Assembly: GCA_964617645.1 (NCBI GenBank)
Contig: CAZTYE010000011.1
Span: forward strand, 60,285-124,284
Source of the DNA: JADJGC01 sp964617645
Lineage (GTDB): Bacteria > Zixibacteria > MSB-5A5 > CAIYYT01
Direction: 5' to 3'
Length of the DNA: 64,000 bases
The translations under genes were made by a program, and so were the position numbers. The notes under the pieces were generated by a model. It saw nothing but the letters and a program-made list of their open reading frames with translations, searched no databases and was not told the DNA's origin. This document shows positions 9,504 through 18,056 of the stretch, piece after piece (position 1 is the first letter of the stretch; each line of letters opens with the position of its first letter).

Positions 9504-9572
9504 ACAAGACGTCGAACGATCCCAGTCCATTCCGCAAAGATAACTTAGAAAACCAAATTCACTTGCGCCGGC

Positions 9573-11261
9573 TCAGAATCCCGCAAAATTTCCGGTCAGG
9601 ATCAGCACGGTAAGCGTGAGAATGATCAGGAACAATCCGCCCCAGAGTACAAGGCGGGTGACCGCCGGATCCCAGGGGCGTCGATTGGAGTCGGGGTGCG
9701 GTAAATCGGGATTGTTTGGTTCCTGCTGCAAGATATCGATTATTTCTGAGAACGACTTGAGTCGATCGCTTGGGTTCGTATGAAGCATCTGCTCGACGAG
9801 ACTGCGCGGAAAATCGCTCGTCCGGCGGTTGGCGTCGATCCACATGAACTTGCCGTGTGTATCGAAAGTCGGAATGCGATTGGTCAAGAGTTGATAGAAA
9901 ACAATGCCCGCCGAGTAAATATCGCCCTGCTTGCTCTTCCGGCGCTCCGGCGCCTGATACCAGTTAACGGCGTTTTTCTCGACGTTGGGCATCAATGCGA
10001 AATCGGAAATGCGAACCACATCATCGTGGTCAAAGAGGATATTCGACGGCTTCAAGTTGCCGTGAACGATGTTGTTCTTGTGGGCGAAGTCCATGCCGGT
10101 CGCGATTTGCAGCATCAGTTTACGCGCCTCGCGCCATTCCAACGGCTTCACTAGTCGATCGGCCAACGATCCGCCCTGGGCATAGTCCATGACGATGACG
10201 AGTTTGGATCCGTCGCTGCCGGCGCCGTGAACGCGTAACAGGTTAGGATGGTTGAGATTCGATAGCAGACGCGCTTCGCGCAGGCCGATCTCCGGCTTGT
10301 TCTGCTTCTTGATCACATACAGCGCGCGCGTCAGCCGATCCTCCACCAGATAGGTCGAACTATAAAATCCGTCTTTGAGCGTCTCCAAGAACGAGCAGCT
10401 TCCGACGAAGCTTTTGATTTTCATGGTTTGCGGCTCCGGCGCCGCCGATTGATCGCTCACGTGCGCGACCGCCAGAAGATGGTCTTTCATCTCGACCGCC
10501 TTCTGGTAGCGGTCACGGCGCTCCGGCTGCAGCGCCTTGAGGATGATATGGTCGTAGCCCTGTGAAATCTCCCCATTCAGCTCCGACGGCAGCTTGAAGC
10601 GTCCATCCGGTTTTCGGCCGGTCAGTACTTCATACAGCATAACACCGACGGCGTAGATATCGGTCGTTTGGTCAACGTCGGCGGAATTTTCGCGCTGTTC
10701 CGGCGACATATAGGCATAGGTGCCCATGATGACGCCGGAATCGGTCGGCTCGCGATTTTCAGCGGCATCGAGAAGCTGCGCGATACCGAAGTCGGCGACG
10801 AGTGCATTGTCGTTCTTGTCGATAAGGATGTTGGCCGGCTTGATGTCGCGGTGAATCACTCCGTTTTTGTGCGCATAGTCGAGGGCTTTGAGCGTTTGCA
10901 CGATGATGTCGATCTTCTTCTCGAGCGGCCATTGCGAGTGTTTGAGAATCTCGCGAAAGTCCGTGCCCTCTACGTACTCCATGGCAAAAAACAGCCGGCC
11001 GTTGTCTTCGCCGCGATCGATGACGTGCACGATATTGGGATGCGACATCTTGGCAAGCGTCGTCGCCTCCCGCTCAAACCGGCGCACCAGTTCGTCCTCA
11101 TCGGAAATCTTCTTCTTGAGCACCTTGATCGCGATCAGCCGGTTCAGCGATCGTTGCCTTGCCAGATAGATTTCGGCCAGACCGCCTTCGCCGATCTGGC
11201 GCAGGACATCATAGTCACCGATACGCTGAGCGGTTTTCTTTTCCGTCGCAATTTGCGGCAT
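9573..11261 (-). CDS. Membrane-anchored Ser/Thr protein kinase fused to a pseudokinase domain
   Basis: 562 residues. Domain 1 (about 15-275) is a Hanks-type kinase with K46 (AIKVLKK), HRDIKPAN at 137-144, DFG at 157-159 and SPEQR. Its glycine loop reads GEGGLAE, so the third glycine is Ala29. Domain 2 (about 290-510) has the same fold signatures, but HRD has become HGN (400-402) and DFG has become DFA (420-422), so the catalytic Asp is gone; APERR and GDIYSAG are kept. One transmembrane helix (LWGGLFLIILTLTVLIL) ends the protein, making it tail-anchored with both kinase domains in the cytoplasm. No PASTA or other sensor domain is present. Domain 2 probably regulates domain 1 or binds partners. 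Confidence 0.9.
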   Translation of the reverse strand: MPQIATEKKTAQRIGDYDVLRQIGEGGLAEIYLARQRSLNRLIAIKVLKKKISDEDELVRRFEREATTLAKMSHPNIVHVIDRGEDNGRLFFAMEYVEGTDFREILKHSQWPLEKKIDIIVQTLKALDYAHKNGVIHRDIKPANILIDKNDNALVADFGIAQLLDAAENREPTDSGVIMGTYAYMSPEQRENSADVDQTTDIYAVGVMLYEVLTGRKPDGRFKLPSELNGEISQGYDHIILKALQPERRDRYQKAVEMKDHLLAVAHVSDQSAAPEPQTMKIKSFVGSCSFLETLKDGFYSSTYLVEDRLTRALYVIKKQNKPEIGLREARLLSNLNHPNLLRVHGAGSDGSKLVIVMDYAQGGSLADRLVKPLEWREARKLMLQIATGMDFAHKNNIVHGNLKPSNILFDHDDVVRISDFALMPNVEKNAVNWYQAPERRKSKQGDIYSAGIVFYQLLTNRIPTFDTHGKFMWIDANRRTSDFPRSLVEQMLHTNPSDRLKSFSEIIDILQQEPNNPDLPHPDSNRRPWDPAVTRLVLWGGLFLIILTLTVLILTGNFAGF

Positions 11262-11479
11262 TCGTCAAGTCTCCGCACTCCGCCGCTACTGCAGCAACCG
11301 TGCGCTTCTCCTATTCGGAATTTCGGATAATTGACGCGGAATCTTAAACGCGATCTGAGCTGCCGATTGTCAGTGGTTGCCAATCTGCGGGAAAAACGGC
11401 CTTGAGATTTGTGCGAAGCTGGGTCGGAATGCGGAAGACTACGTCGCCTACAGCGTGCTTCGGCGGCTCTTGCCTTAGG

Positions 11480-12319
11480 TTACTTGAGCAGAATCATTTT
11501 GCGCGTCTCGGCGCCGAACAGCGTTGCTACGCGATAGAAGTAGACCCCGGATGGACATCCGGTGAGATCGACTTCCACGCGGTGTTCTCCGGGCTTCGCA
11601 TAGCCGAAGTCACGCCGGCGAACGACTCGTCCGAAGACATCGAATACTTCAATCGTGGCGGCCGCGGCGCGCGGCAAATAAAAGCTGAAGGTCGTCGATG
11701 GATTGAACGGATTCGGAAAATTCTGGCCGAGGCGGAACACTCTCGGCAAGGCCGGGTCAACGTCGTCTTCGGCATCGGTGGGCGGACCGAGCAATATCGT
11801 GATTCCGCCATAGTCGAATGTCGGCAGGATCAGGACGCCATGATTGTCCGATGCTTCAAGACGATCCCACCAAACGTTGCTGCCGAACTCGTAGCGAACG
11901 ACAAAGGTATCGGCAACCACGAATCCCGGCGTCGCGGCAGCGTCAACGCGATAATGAATGCGAAGTAATTCATCGTTGTTCGGGCGAATTTCCGGAATTG
12001 ACGAAAGGTTGGGAATGATCCGCGCCAGGACGCGATCGCGCGCCGTGCTGATCTGGTTGGATGGTACGAATCCAAGTTGAGAGAGTTGGGGTGCGAGTAC
12101 GACGGAGTCAATCTTAACTCGCGAATCCGAGAACTTGATGGGAATCGAAAAGCCGGAAAGGTATGTATCGCTCGCGCCGAGAATCCGCAAGTACCCTGCC
12201 TCTCCCTGCTGTGAACTGGTGAATTCAGCGCGGATGGCGACGACGCCGTTCGCGGCCAGCGCGCCGCCGAGACTTAGGCCAATTGCGATAAGAGTCAACC
12301 ACCGATAGAACGACGACAT
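11480..12319 (-). CDS. Secreted protein with cohesin-like domain and FlgD/Por-like C-terminal domain
   Basis: 279 residues from the ATG at 12319 (a TTG at 12331 is also possible). An N-terminal signal peptide ends near LGGALAA. Residues from about 25 to 165 resemble a cohesin-like beta sandwich (LSGFSIPIKFSDSRVKIDSV). The C-terminal 85 residues are a typical FlgD-Ig/T9SS-type tail: LGQNFPNPFNPSTTFSF, then IEVFDVFGRVV, SGVYFYRV and ETRKMILLK. Such tails direct secretion and surface attachment in FCB bacteria. The binding partner is unknown. Confidence 0.75.
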   Translation of the reverse strand: MSSFYRWLTLIAIGLSLGGALAANGVVAIRAEFTSSQQGEAGYLRILGASDTYLSGFSIPIKFSDSRVKIDSVVLAPQLSQLGFVPSNQISTARDRVLARIIPNLSSIPEIRPNNDELLRIHYRVDAAATPGFVVADTFVVRYEFGSNVWWDRLEASDNHGVLILPTFDYGGITILLGPPTDAEDDVDPALPRVFRLGQNFPNPFNPSTTFSFYLPRAAAATIEVFDVFGRVVRRRDFGYAKPGEHRVEVDLTGCPSGVYFYRVATLFGAETRKMILLK

Positions 12320-12429
12320 GGGATCAGCCAATCATCCGGCCCCCTGTTGGAATCGCTTGAAGTCTGGCGGCCGAGAGCAGAATTTCAATGTTCGCGCCGC
12401 CGCGGCAATCATTATATTGATACTACAAA

Positions 12430-13896
12430 ATGGAAAAAAAGCAAGTCTTAGAGCTACCATTCTGCGGCAGGATTCCGTCCGGATCTTCGATTCTGGTCGC
12501 CTTGTCCGGCGGACCCGATTCCGTGGCGCTGCTGCATTATTTGTGCGATTTGGCCCCACAGTATCGCTTGAAGATCGCGGCGGCACATGTAAACTACAAG
12601 TTGCGCGGAAGAGACTCGGATAGCGACGAGGCCTTCTGCCGTGAACTATGCGCCAAGTTGAAGGTGCCGCTGTTCGTGGATTCGACGCCATCGGGAACGA
12701 CGAGTCAAGGGGCCGGACAAGATTGCTATCGTCGTCGGCGTTATGGTTTCTTCCGCCTGATCTGTAAGCGCGAGAGGATCAAGCTAATTGCCGTCGGGCA
12801 CAATCAATCGGACCACGTCGAAACGGTGCTGATGAATCTCGCCCGCGGCGCCGGCCCGTTGGGAATCGCCAATATGGCGCGGCTTTCTGACAACATCATC
12901 CGGCCGCTGCTTGCGTGGACGCGCGAAGACATCCTCGCCTATCTCGAAGATCATGGACTTAACTACCGCGTCGATGCTTCTAACGCTCAGGCCATTTACA
13001 CCCGCAACCGTCTGCGGCGGGTATTACCGATGCTAACGAGAATATTTGGCAAATCGGCGCTGGCGAATATTCAACGCAGCGCCATCGTCGTCGGCGAGCA
13101 AGAGGCTTATCTTCGCGAAATCGGCGAGACGATCCTCAATCAGGAGTTGCGTCTTTCCGCGATGGGGAAGTTTATTCTTGATCTTGAGCGATTGCGCTCC
13201 TATCATCCGATGATCGCCCGTCTCCTGCTGTTTCTGATCTATCAGCAACATTGCGGTGGGAGCGCGGATTTCGAGTATGCTGTTTCCGAGCGCTTTCTCG
13301 ATCTGATTGCCGCGGGTGACGGGGTAGTCGATCTCAAGAATCGACTGGTTGCCGAGGCCGTTAACGGTCGGGTGTATGTCTATCGTGGCGCCGGCCGCAT
13401 CGGATCGTTGCCCGTGAGAAGATCGGGCTCGACGCGGATACCGCGACTGGGACTCAGGATTCGGATTTCTCCCGTCGCCGTCCGACCGACTCCGGCACAG
13501 ATGCGCCGCAGCAAACTGACCGTCTTAGTCGATGCAGACAAAGTGGAGTCGAAACTTACAGTTCGTGCTCCCCGGGACGGCGACCGCTTTTCGCCGCTGG
13601 GATTGAAGGGAACGAAGAAACTTTCCGACTTCTTGATCGATCGAAAGATCGATCGGCCGCTGCGCGACGAATTGCCCCTGCTGCTGGCCGGCGAAGAAAT
13701 CATCTGGGTGGTCGGCTGCGAAATTGGCGACCGCGTCAAGATTACGCAGCGAACAACGCGTGCCCTGAAATTGGAGGTAGCGAACTATCGAGACGATCGA
13801 TACAGCGAATCATCTGAAAGTCTTATTTTCCAGAGAGCAAATCGGCCGTCGGATCGACGAGTTGGCGGCGGAAATCGATCGCGACTATCGCGGTAA
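12430..13896 (+). CDS. tilS: tRNA(Ile)-lysidine synthetase
   Basis: Adds lysine to C34 of tRNA-Ile2 (CAU), changing its decoding from AUG to AUA. The 488 residues have the PP-loop SGGPDS at 26-31 in the N-terminal ATPase domain, YTRNRLRRVLPML near 196 and a C-terminal TilS domain (RDGDRFSPLGLKGTKKLSDF). The recognisable domain ends near ALKLEV; the last 40 or so residues overlap hpt in another frame and look like a run-on tail. A TATATT at 12413-12418 may be its -10 box. The probable substrate tRNA is at 25644 in this window. Confidence 0.92.
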   Translation: MEKKQVLELPFCGRIPSGSSILVALSGGPDSVALLHYLCDLAPQYRLKIAAAHVNYKLRGRDSDSDEAFCRELCAKLKVPLFVDSTPSGTTSQGAGQDCYRRRRYGFFRLICKRERIKLIAVGHNQSDHVETVLMNLARGAGPLGIANMARLSDNIIRPLLAWTREDILAYLEDHGLNYRVDASNAQAIYTRNRLRRVLPMLTRIFGKSALANIQRSAIVVGEQEAYLREIGETILNQELRLSAMGKFILDLERLRSYHPMIARLLLFLIYQQHCGGSADFEYAVSERFLDLIAAGDGVVDLKNRLVAEAVNGRVYVYRGAGRIGSLPVRRSGSTRIPRLGLRIRISPVAVRPTPAQMRRSKLTVLVDADKVESKLTVRAPRDGDRFSPLGLKGTKKLSDFLIDRKIDRPLRDELPLLLAGEEIIWVVGCEIGDRVKITQRTTRALKLEVANYRDDRYSESSESLIFQRANRPSDRRVGGGNRSRLSR

Positions 13897-14329
13897 GAAC
13901 CCAGTGCTCCTGGGGACGCTCAAGGGCAGCTTCATGTTCATCGCCGAACTGGCACAGCGCCTCGATTTCCCGCTGGAGATCGACTTCATCTCGGCGCGAT
14001 CCTACGGCCAATCCCACGAGACATCCGGCGTGGTCGATCTCTTCAAGTACTTGTCGATCGACATCCGCGAGCGCTATGTCCTGCTCGTGGAAGATATTGT
14101 CGACTCCGGCCTGACATTACGCATCCTTCTGGCTGATTTTGAGTTAGCAAAGCCGAAGGCCGTCGACGTAATTACATTGCTGAACAAGCCGACGGGCCGC
14201 AAGGTCGACGTTCCGATTCGTTATATTGGTTTCGACGTCGGCAGCGAGTTCGTCGTCGGTTTTGGACTGGATTATTCCGAGAAGTATCGGAACCTGCCAT
14301 ACATCGCGGTGTTAAACCGTGAGGGCTAA
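13787..14329 (+). CDS. hpt: Hypoxanthine phosphoribosyltransferase with a probable ATC start
   Basis: Salvages hypoxanthine or guanine with PRPP. LLVEDIVDSGLTL is the PRPP-binding loop, TLKGSFMF and RSYGQS are standard, and DVGSEFVVGFGLDY closes the core. No ATG, GTG or TTG lies between the in-frame stop at 13778 and the TTG at 13862, yet the conserved VLFSREQIGRRIDELAAEI segment begins before that TTG. An ATC at 13787, nine bases after GGAGG (13773-13777), gives 180 residues, the normal family length. The TTG would give a truncated 155-residue protein. A sequence change from ATG is the alternative. It overlaps tilS by 110 bases and precedes ftsH, as in many genomes. Confidence 0.85.
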   Translation: METIDTANHLKVLFSREQIGRRIDELAAEIDRDYRGKNPVLLGTLKGSFMFIAELAQRLDFPLEIDFISARSYGQSHETSGVVDLFKYLSIDIRERYVLLVEDIVDSGLTLRILLADFELAKPKAVDVITLLNKPTGRKVDVPIRYIGFDVGSEFVVGFGLDYSEKYRNLPYIAVLNREG

Positions 14330-14356
14330 ACGTCGAAATAGAACTGGGAGACTGAT

Positions 14357-16306
14357 TTGAACGATAAAAATCTCTACCGCCAACCGCTTCCGCCGCCGCG
14401 CCGGCCGCGATCGGATGAGCCGCCGAAGAAGGATGAATCCGGGTGGAAGAAAAACAGCCGCAGCATCGTCTTCTGGTTGGTATTTCTGCTGTTGATTTTT
14501 GTCGGTGTGCGATTTTTATCGTCGCCGCAATCGGATCGTGCGGAAATCACTTACACCGAGCTTCTCACGCAGCTCGACCAGGGCAATGTTTCGGAAGTCG
14601 TCTTTGTCGACCGCGAGGTTCGCGGCAAGTTCAAGACCAAGTACATGCCGGAGAATGCCAAAGGTCGCACCGAAGGCGTCGCCGGCTTTAGCGCGCGTAT
14701 TCCGTTTGCCGACACCGATCTCGTCAACAAGATTCACGATTCCGGCGTGAAGATATCCGCCGAGAAGTCCGACGAAGGCTGGGTTGGTTACCTGATCACG
14801 CTCGCGCCGTTCTTGCTGATCATTCTGCTTTGGATCTTCATTGTTCGCCAGATGCAGGGCGCCGGCCCGAAGGGCCTCTTCACCTTTGGCAAGTCGCGCG
14901 CCAAGCTGATGACCGAAGATCGCCCCAAGGTGACGTTCAACGACGTTGCCGGTTGCGATGAGGCAAAAGAAGAGCTGCGCGAAGTTATCGATTTCCTGAA
15001 AGAGCCGGGCAAGTTTCAGAAACTGGGCGGCAAAATTCCCAAAGGCGCACTGCTGGTCGGCCCGCCCGGAACCGGCAAAACTCTGCTGGCGCGTGCAGTC
15101 GCCGGTGAAGCCGGTGTGCCGTTCTTTTCGATGTCCGGGTCCGACTTCGTTGAGATGTTCGTCGGCGTTGGCGCTTCGCGCGTCCGTGATCTCTTCGATC
15201 AGGGCAAGAAGAACGCGCCATGTATTATTTTTATCGACGAAATCGACGCCGTCGGCCGCTTGCGCGGCGCCGGTCTCGGCGGCGGCCACGACGAGCGCGA
15301 GCAGACGCTCAATCAATTGCTCGTCGAGATGGATGGTTTCGAATCCAATGACGGGGTCATCCTTGTTGCCGCGACCAATCGCCCCGACGTTCTCGATCCG
15401 GCGCTCCTGCGGCCGGGTCGCTTCGATCGTCAAATCGTTGTTAATCTGCCCGATATCAAAGGTCGTGAAGGCATCCTGAAAGTTCACACCAAGAAGATTA
15501 ACATCGCGGAAGATGTTGACATAAACAAGATAGCCCGCGGAACTCCCGGCATGGCCGGCGCCGATCTGGCCAACGTGGTTAACGAAGCCGCGCTTTTGGC
15601 GGCTCGTCGTAGTGGTGACAAAGTTGCCATGATCGATTTCGAAATGGCCAAGGACAAGGTGATGATGGGCGCCGAGCGCCGTTCACTCGTGATCTCCGAT
15701 GAAGAGAAGCGCACTACCGCCTATCATGAAGCCGGCCACGCTCTCGTCGGCAAGCTCATCCCCAAGGCCGATCCGGTGTACAAGGTGACAATCATCCCGC
15801 GCGGTTTGGCGCTGGGAGTGACCAGTTTCCTTCCGGTAGAAGAAAAACACACTTACTCGAAAGAGTATCTTGAAACGAAGCTGATCTACTTGATGGGTGG
15901 CCGCGCCGCCGAGAAGCTGGTATTCGATCAACTGACTACCGGCGCCGGCAACGACATCGAACGCGCCACGGATTTAGCGCGCAAAATGGTCTGCGCTTGG
16001 GGAATGAGCGACAGTCTCGGTCCGCTCACTTTCGGCAAATCGCGCGAGGAGATTTTCCTTGGCCGCGAAATCGCTCAACACCGCGATTATTCGGAAAAGA
16101 CCGCCCAAGAAATCGACGTGGAAGTGCGCCGCATCGTCGAACGATCGTATAATCAAGCCGAAGAAATACTGCAGGGCAATCTCGACAAACTGCACTTGCT
16201 GGCGACGGCTCTGCTCGAGCACGAGATTCTTGACTCCGACGAAATTGACCGTATCTTGCGTGGCGAGAAGCTCAGTAAGACTCCGGTCGTTTCCAAGCCG
16301 TCATGA
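14357..16306 (+). CDS. ftsH: ATP-dependent zinc metalloprotease FtsH
   Basis: Membrane-bound AAA+ protease that degrades misfolded and short-lived membrane and cytoplasmic proteins. The 649 residues have a proline-rich N-terminus, TM1 near 35-54, a periplasmic loop, TM2 (FLLIILLWIFIVRQM), Walker A GPPGTGKT near 235, Walker B FIDEIDA, the SRH region (ATNRPDVLDPALLRPGRFD) and the zinc site HEAGH at 457-461. The start is a TTG at 14357 with GGGAG six bases upstream. It overlaps folP by four bases. Confidence 0.96.
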   Translation: MNDKNLYRQPLPPPRRPRSDEPPKKDESGWKKNSRSIVFWLVFLLLIFVGVRFLSSPQSDRAEITYTELLTQLDQGNVSEVVFVDREVRGKFKTKYMPENAKGRTEGVAGFSARIPFADTDLVNKIHDSGVKISAEKSDEGWVGYLITLAPFLLIILLWIFIVRQMQGAGPKGLFTFGKSRAKLMTEDRPKVTFNDVAGCDEAKEELREVIDFLKEPGKFQKLGGKIPKGALLVGPPGTGKTLLARAVAGEAGVPFFSMSGSDFVEMFVGVGASRVRDLFDQGKKNAPCIIFIDEIDAVGRLRGAGLGGGHDEREQTLNQLLVEMDGFESNDGVILVAATNRPDVLDPALLRPGRFDRQIVVNLPDIKGREGILKVHTKKINIAEDVDINKIARGTPGMAGADLANVVNEAALLAARRSGDKVAMIDFEMAKDKVMMGAERRSLVISDEEKRTTAYHEAGHALVGKLIPKADPVYKVTIIPRGLALGVTSFLPVEEKHTYSKEYLETKLIYLMGGRAAEKLVFDQLTTGAGNDIERATDLARKMVCAWGMSDSLGPLTFGKSREEIFLGREIAQHRDYSEKTAQEIDVEVRRIVERSYNQAEEILQGNLDKLHLLATALLEHEILDSDEIDRILRGEKLSKTPVVSKPS

Positions 16307-17157
16307 AGCCCAATGTAGCACAGGCCCAGAAATTCGAGATTGCGCAGCTTTTTCACGACAACAGCCGCATTCTGGTTATGGGAGTGGTCAACGCCACTCC
16401 CGATTCATTTTCGGACGGCGGCAGATTTCTCGACCCACAAGTCGCCGTCGAACACGCTCGGCGGTTGCATGACGAAGGCGCCGACATCATCGACGTCGGC
16501 GGCGAGTCGAGTCGCCCCGGTGCAGCGTCGGTCGATGGCGCCGAAGAAACCGCTCGCGTTCTGCCGGTGATCGAGGCTCTCGCCGGAAGTCTGCCGATTC
16601 CGATTTCGATTGACACTACCAAAGCGGCCGTTGCCGAAACCGCCCTCGTCGCCGGCGCGCGCATCGTCAACGACATCAGCGCCCTCGGCGACCCCCGGAT
16701 GGCGGAGACGGTTGCCCGGCACGACGCCGGACTTGTCCTCATGCACAAACGCGGCCTGCCGCTAAACATGCAACAAGACACGCATTACCGCGATTTGATA
16801 GCTGAAGTCATTGACTTCCTTGGTCTGGCAATTGAAACGGCGGAATCAGCCGGCATCGATCCGGAGAAGATCATGATCGATCCGGGGATTGGTTTCGGGA
16901 AGTCCGCCGATGGGAATTTCGACATTCTGCGGTCACTTCGGCAATTCGTTGTGTTGAACAAACCGATCTTGGTCGGTGCGTCGCGCAAGTCATTCATTGG
17001 TAAGGTCGCCGGCGGGGAAGTTGATGACCGGCTCGCCGGGTCACTGGCGGCAGCGACTGCTGCCGTTATGAACGGAGCGCATTGCGTGCGCGTTCACGAT
17101 GTGCGCGCGACCAGACAAGCCGTGGATTTGGCCATTCATCTGCGGGAGAAGCGCTGA
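16303..17157 (+). CDS. folP: Dihydropteroate synthase
   Basis: Condenses p-aminobenzoate with the pterin pyrophosphate in folate synthesis. The 284 residues carry both family signatures: VVNATPDSFSDGG near 29 and IIDVGGESSRPG near 61. Later elements PISIDTTKAAVAE, IVNDISALGDPRM, IDPGIGFGKSADGN and VGASRKSFIG are intact, so the TIM barrel is complete. It is coupled to ftsH by ATGA and to cdaA by TGATG. Confidence 0.95.
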   Translation: MKPNVAQAQKFEIAQLFHDNSRILVMGVVNATPDSFSDGGRFLDPQVAVEHARRLHDEGADIIDVGGESSRPGAASVDGAEETARVLPVIEALAGSLPIPISIDTTKAAVAETALVAGARIVNDISALGDPRMAETVARHDAGLVLMHKRGLPLNMQQDTHYRDLIAEVIDFLGLAIETAESAGIDPEKIMIDPGIGFGKSADGNFDILRSLRQFVVLNKPILVGASRKSFIGKVAGGEVDDRLAGSLAAATAAVMNGAHCVRVHDVRATRQAVDLAIHLREKR

Positions 17158-17918
17158 TGGAGCTGTTCGGCTATCAGTTCTTGCGCTTTACGCTGCTCGA
17201 TCTCATCGACGTTGCCATCGTCGCGTTCATCTTTTACAAATTCCTCTCGCTACTCCGCGGCACACGCGCCGCGCAGATGATCAGCGGCCTGACACTGCTC
17301 TTCATCGTCGCGTTTTTCGCCTACTGGTTCCAACTCGAAGGCCTGATGTGGATGTTTACCAATCTCGCCACCGTCGGTTTCATCGTGTTGGTGATTTTGT
17401 TTCAGCCGGAAATTCGCGGCGCGCTGGCGCAGATGGGGCATTCCCGTTTGGTGCGATTGTTCTATCGCGGCCACGCCAGCGCCGGTATCGATGAAATCGT
17501 TCGCGCAGCGATCAAGTTGGCGGTGCTTAAACACGGCGCGCTGATCGTCATCGAACGCATGATCGGCTTGCGCGACTTCATCCAGAGCGGAACTGAAATC
17601 AACACCCCGCTGACCGAAGAGATGATCACGACCATCTTCACTCCCTACACGCCGCTGCACGACGGCGCGATCATCGTCCGCGGTGATACGATTGTCTCGG
17701 CGGCCTGCACCTTGCCGGTCTCACAAAATCCGGCGCTCGCCAAGATGTTTGGCATGCGCCATAAAGCCGCGATCGGTATCACCGAAGAATCCGACGCTGT
17801 CTGTCTGGTCGTCTCGGAGGAAACCGGCGAAATCTCCATCGCCTTCGAGGGCGCCCTCCGCCGCGACATCGACCACACCGAATTGAAGGACGTCCTTCAG
17901 CGCTTCATGAAGATGTAA
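17157..17918 (+). CDS. cdaA: Diadenylate cyclase CdaA (c-di-AMP synthase)
   Basis: Makes cyclic di-AMP from two ATP. The 253 residues begin with three transmembrane helices (about 10-30, 38-58 and 62-82), then the DAC domain. LHDGAIIV supplies the catalytic DGA, and GMRHKAAIGIT is the RHR-type motif with Lys in the third position, a common variant. The ATG at 17157 overlaps the folP stop. The folP-cdaA order recurs in many phyla; the usual regulator gene cdaR is not next to it here. c-di-AMP generally controls potassium and osmotic balance or envelope stress. Confidence 0.93.
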   Translation: MELFGYQFLRFTLLDLIDVAIVAFIFYKFLSLLRGTRAAQMISGLTLLFIVAFFAYWFQLEGLMWMFTNLATVGFIVLVILFQPEIRGALAQMGHSRLVRLFYRGHASAGIDEIVRAAIKLAVLKHGALIVIERMIGLRDFIQSGTEINTPLTEEMITTIFTPYTPLHDGAIIVRGDTIVSAACTLPVSQNPALAKMFGMRHKAAIGITEESDAVCLVVSEETGEISIAFEGALRRDIDHTELKDVLQRFMKM

Positions 17919-18056
17919 GCGTGCCCCCCTGACAACGTCCGTGTTCGCGCACCACAGGTTCCGTCCGCGACGGGTAGCTTAAATCGCCTAATTTCCCGAT
18001 CGTCAACCCATGGCACTTCCGGCTTCACTGCTTTACTATAATGCGATAGACCAGCA

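Noticed and set aside
14516..15487. 323-codon open frame antisense to ftsH
   Set aside because: Shadow of the GC-rich ftsH codons; ftsH is intact on the other strand and the antisense product has no domain features.
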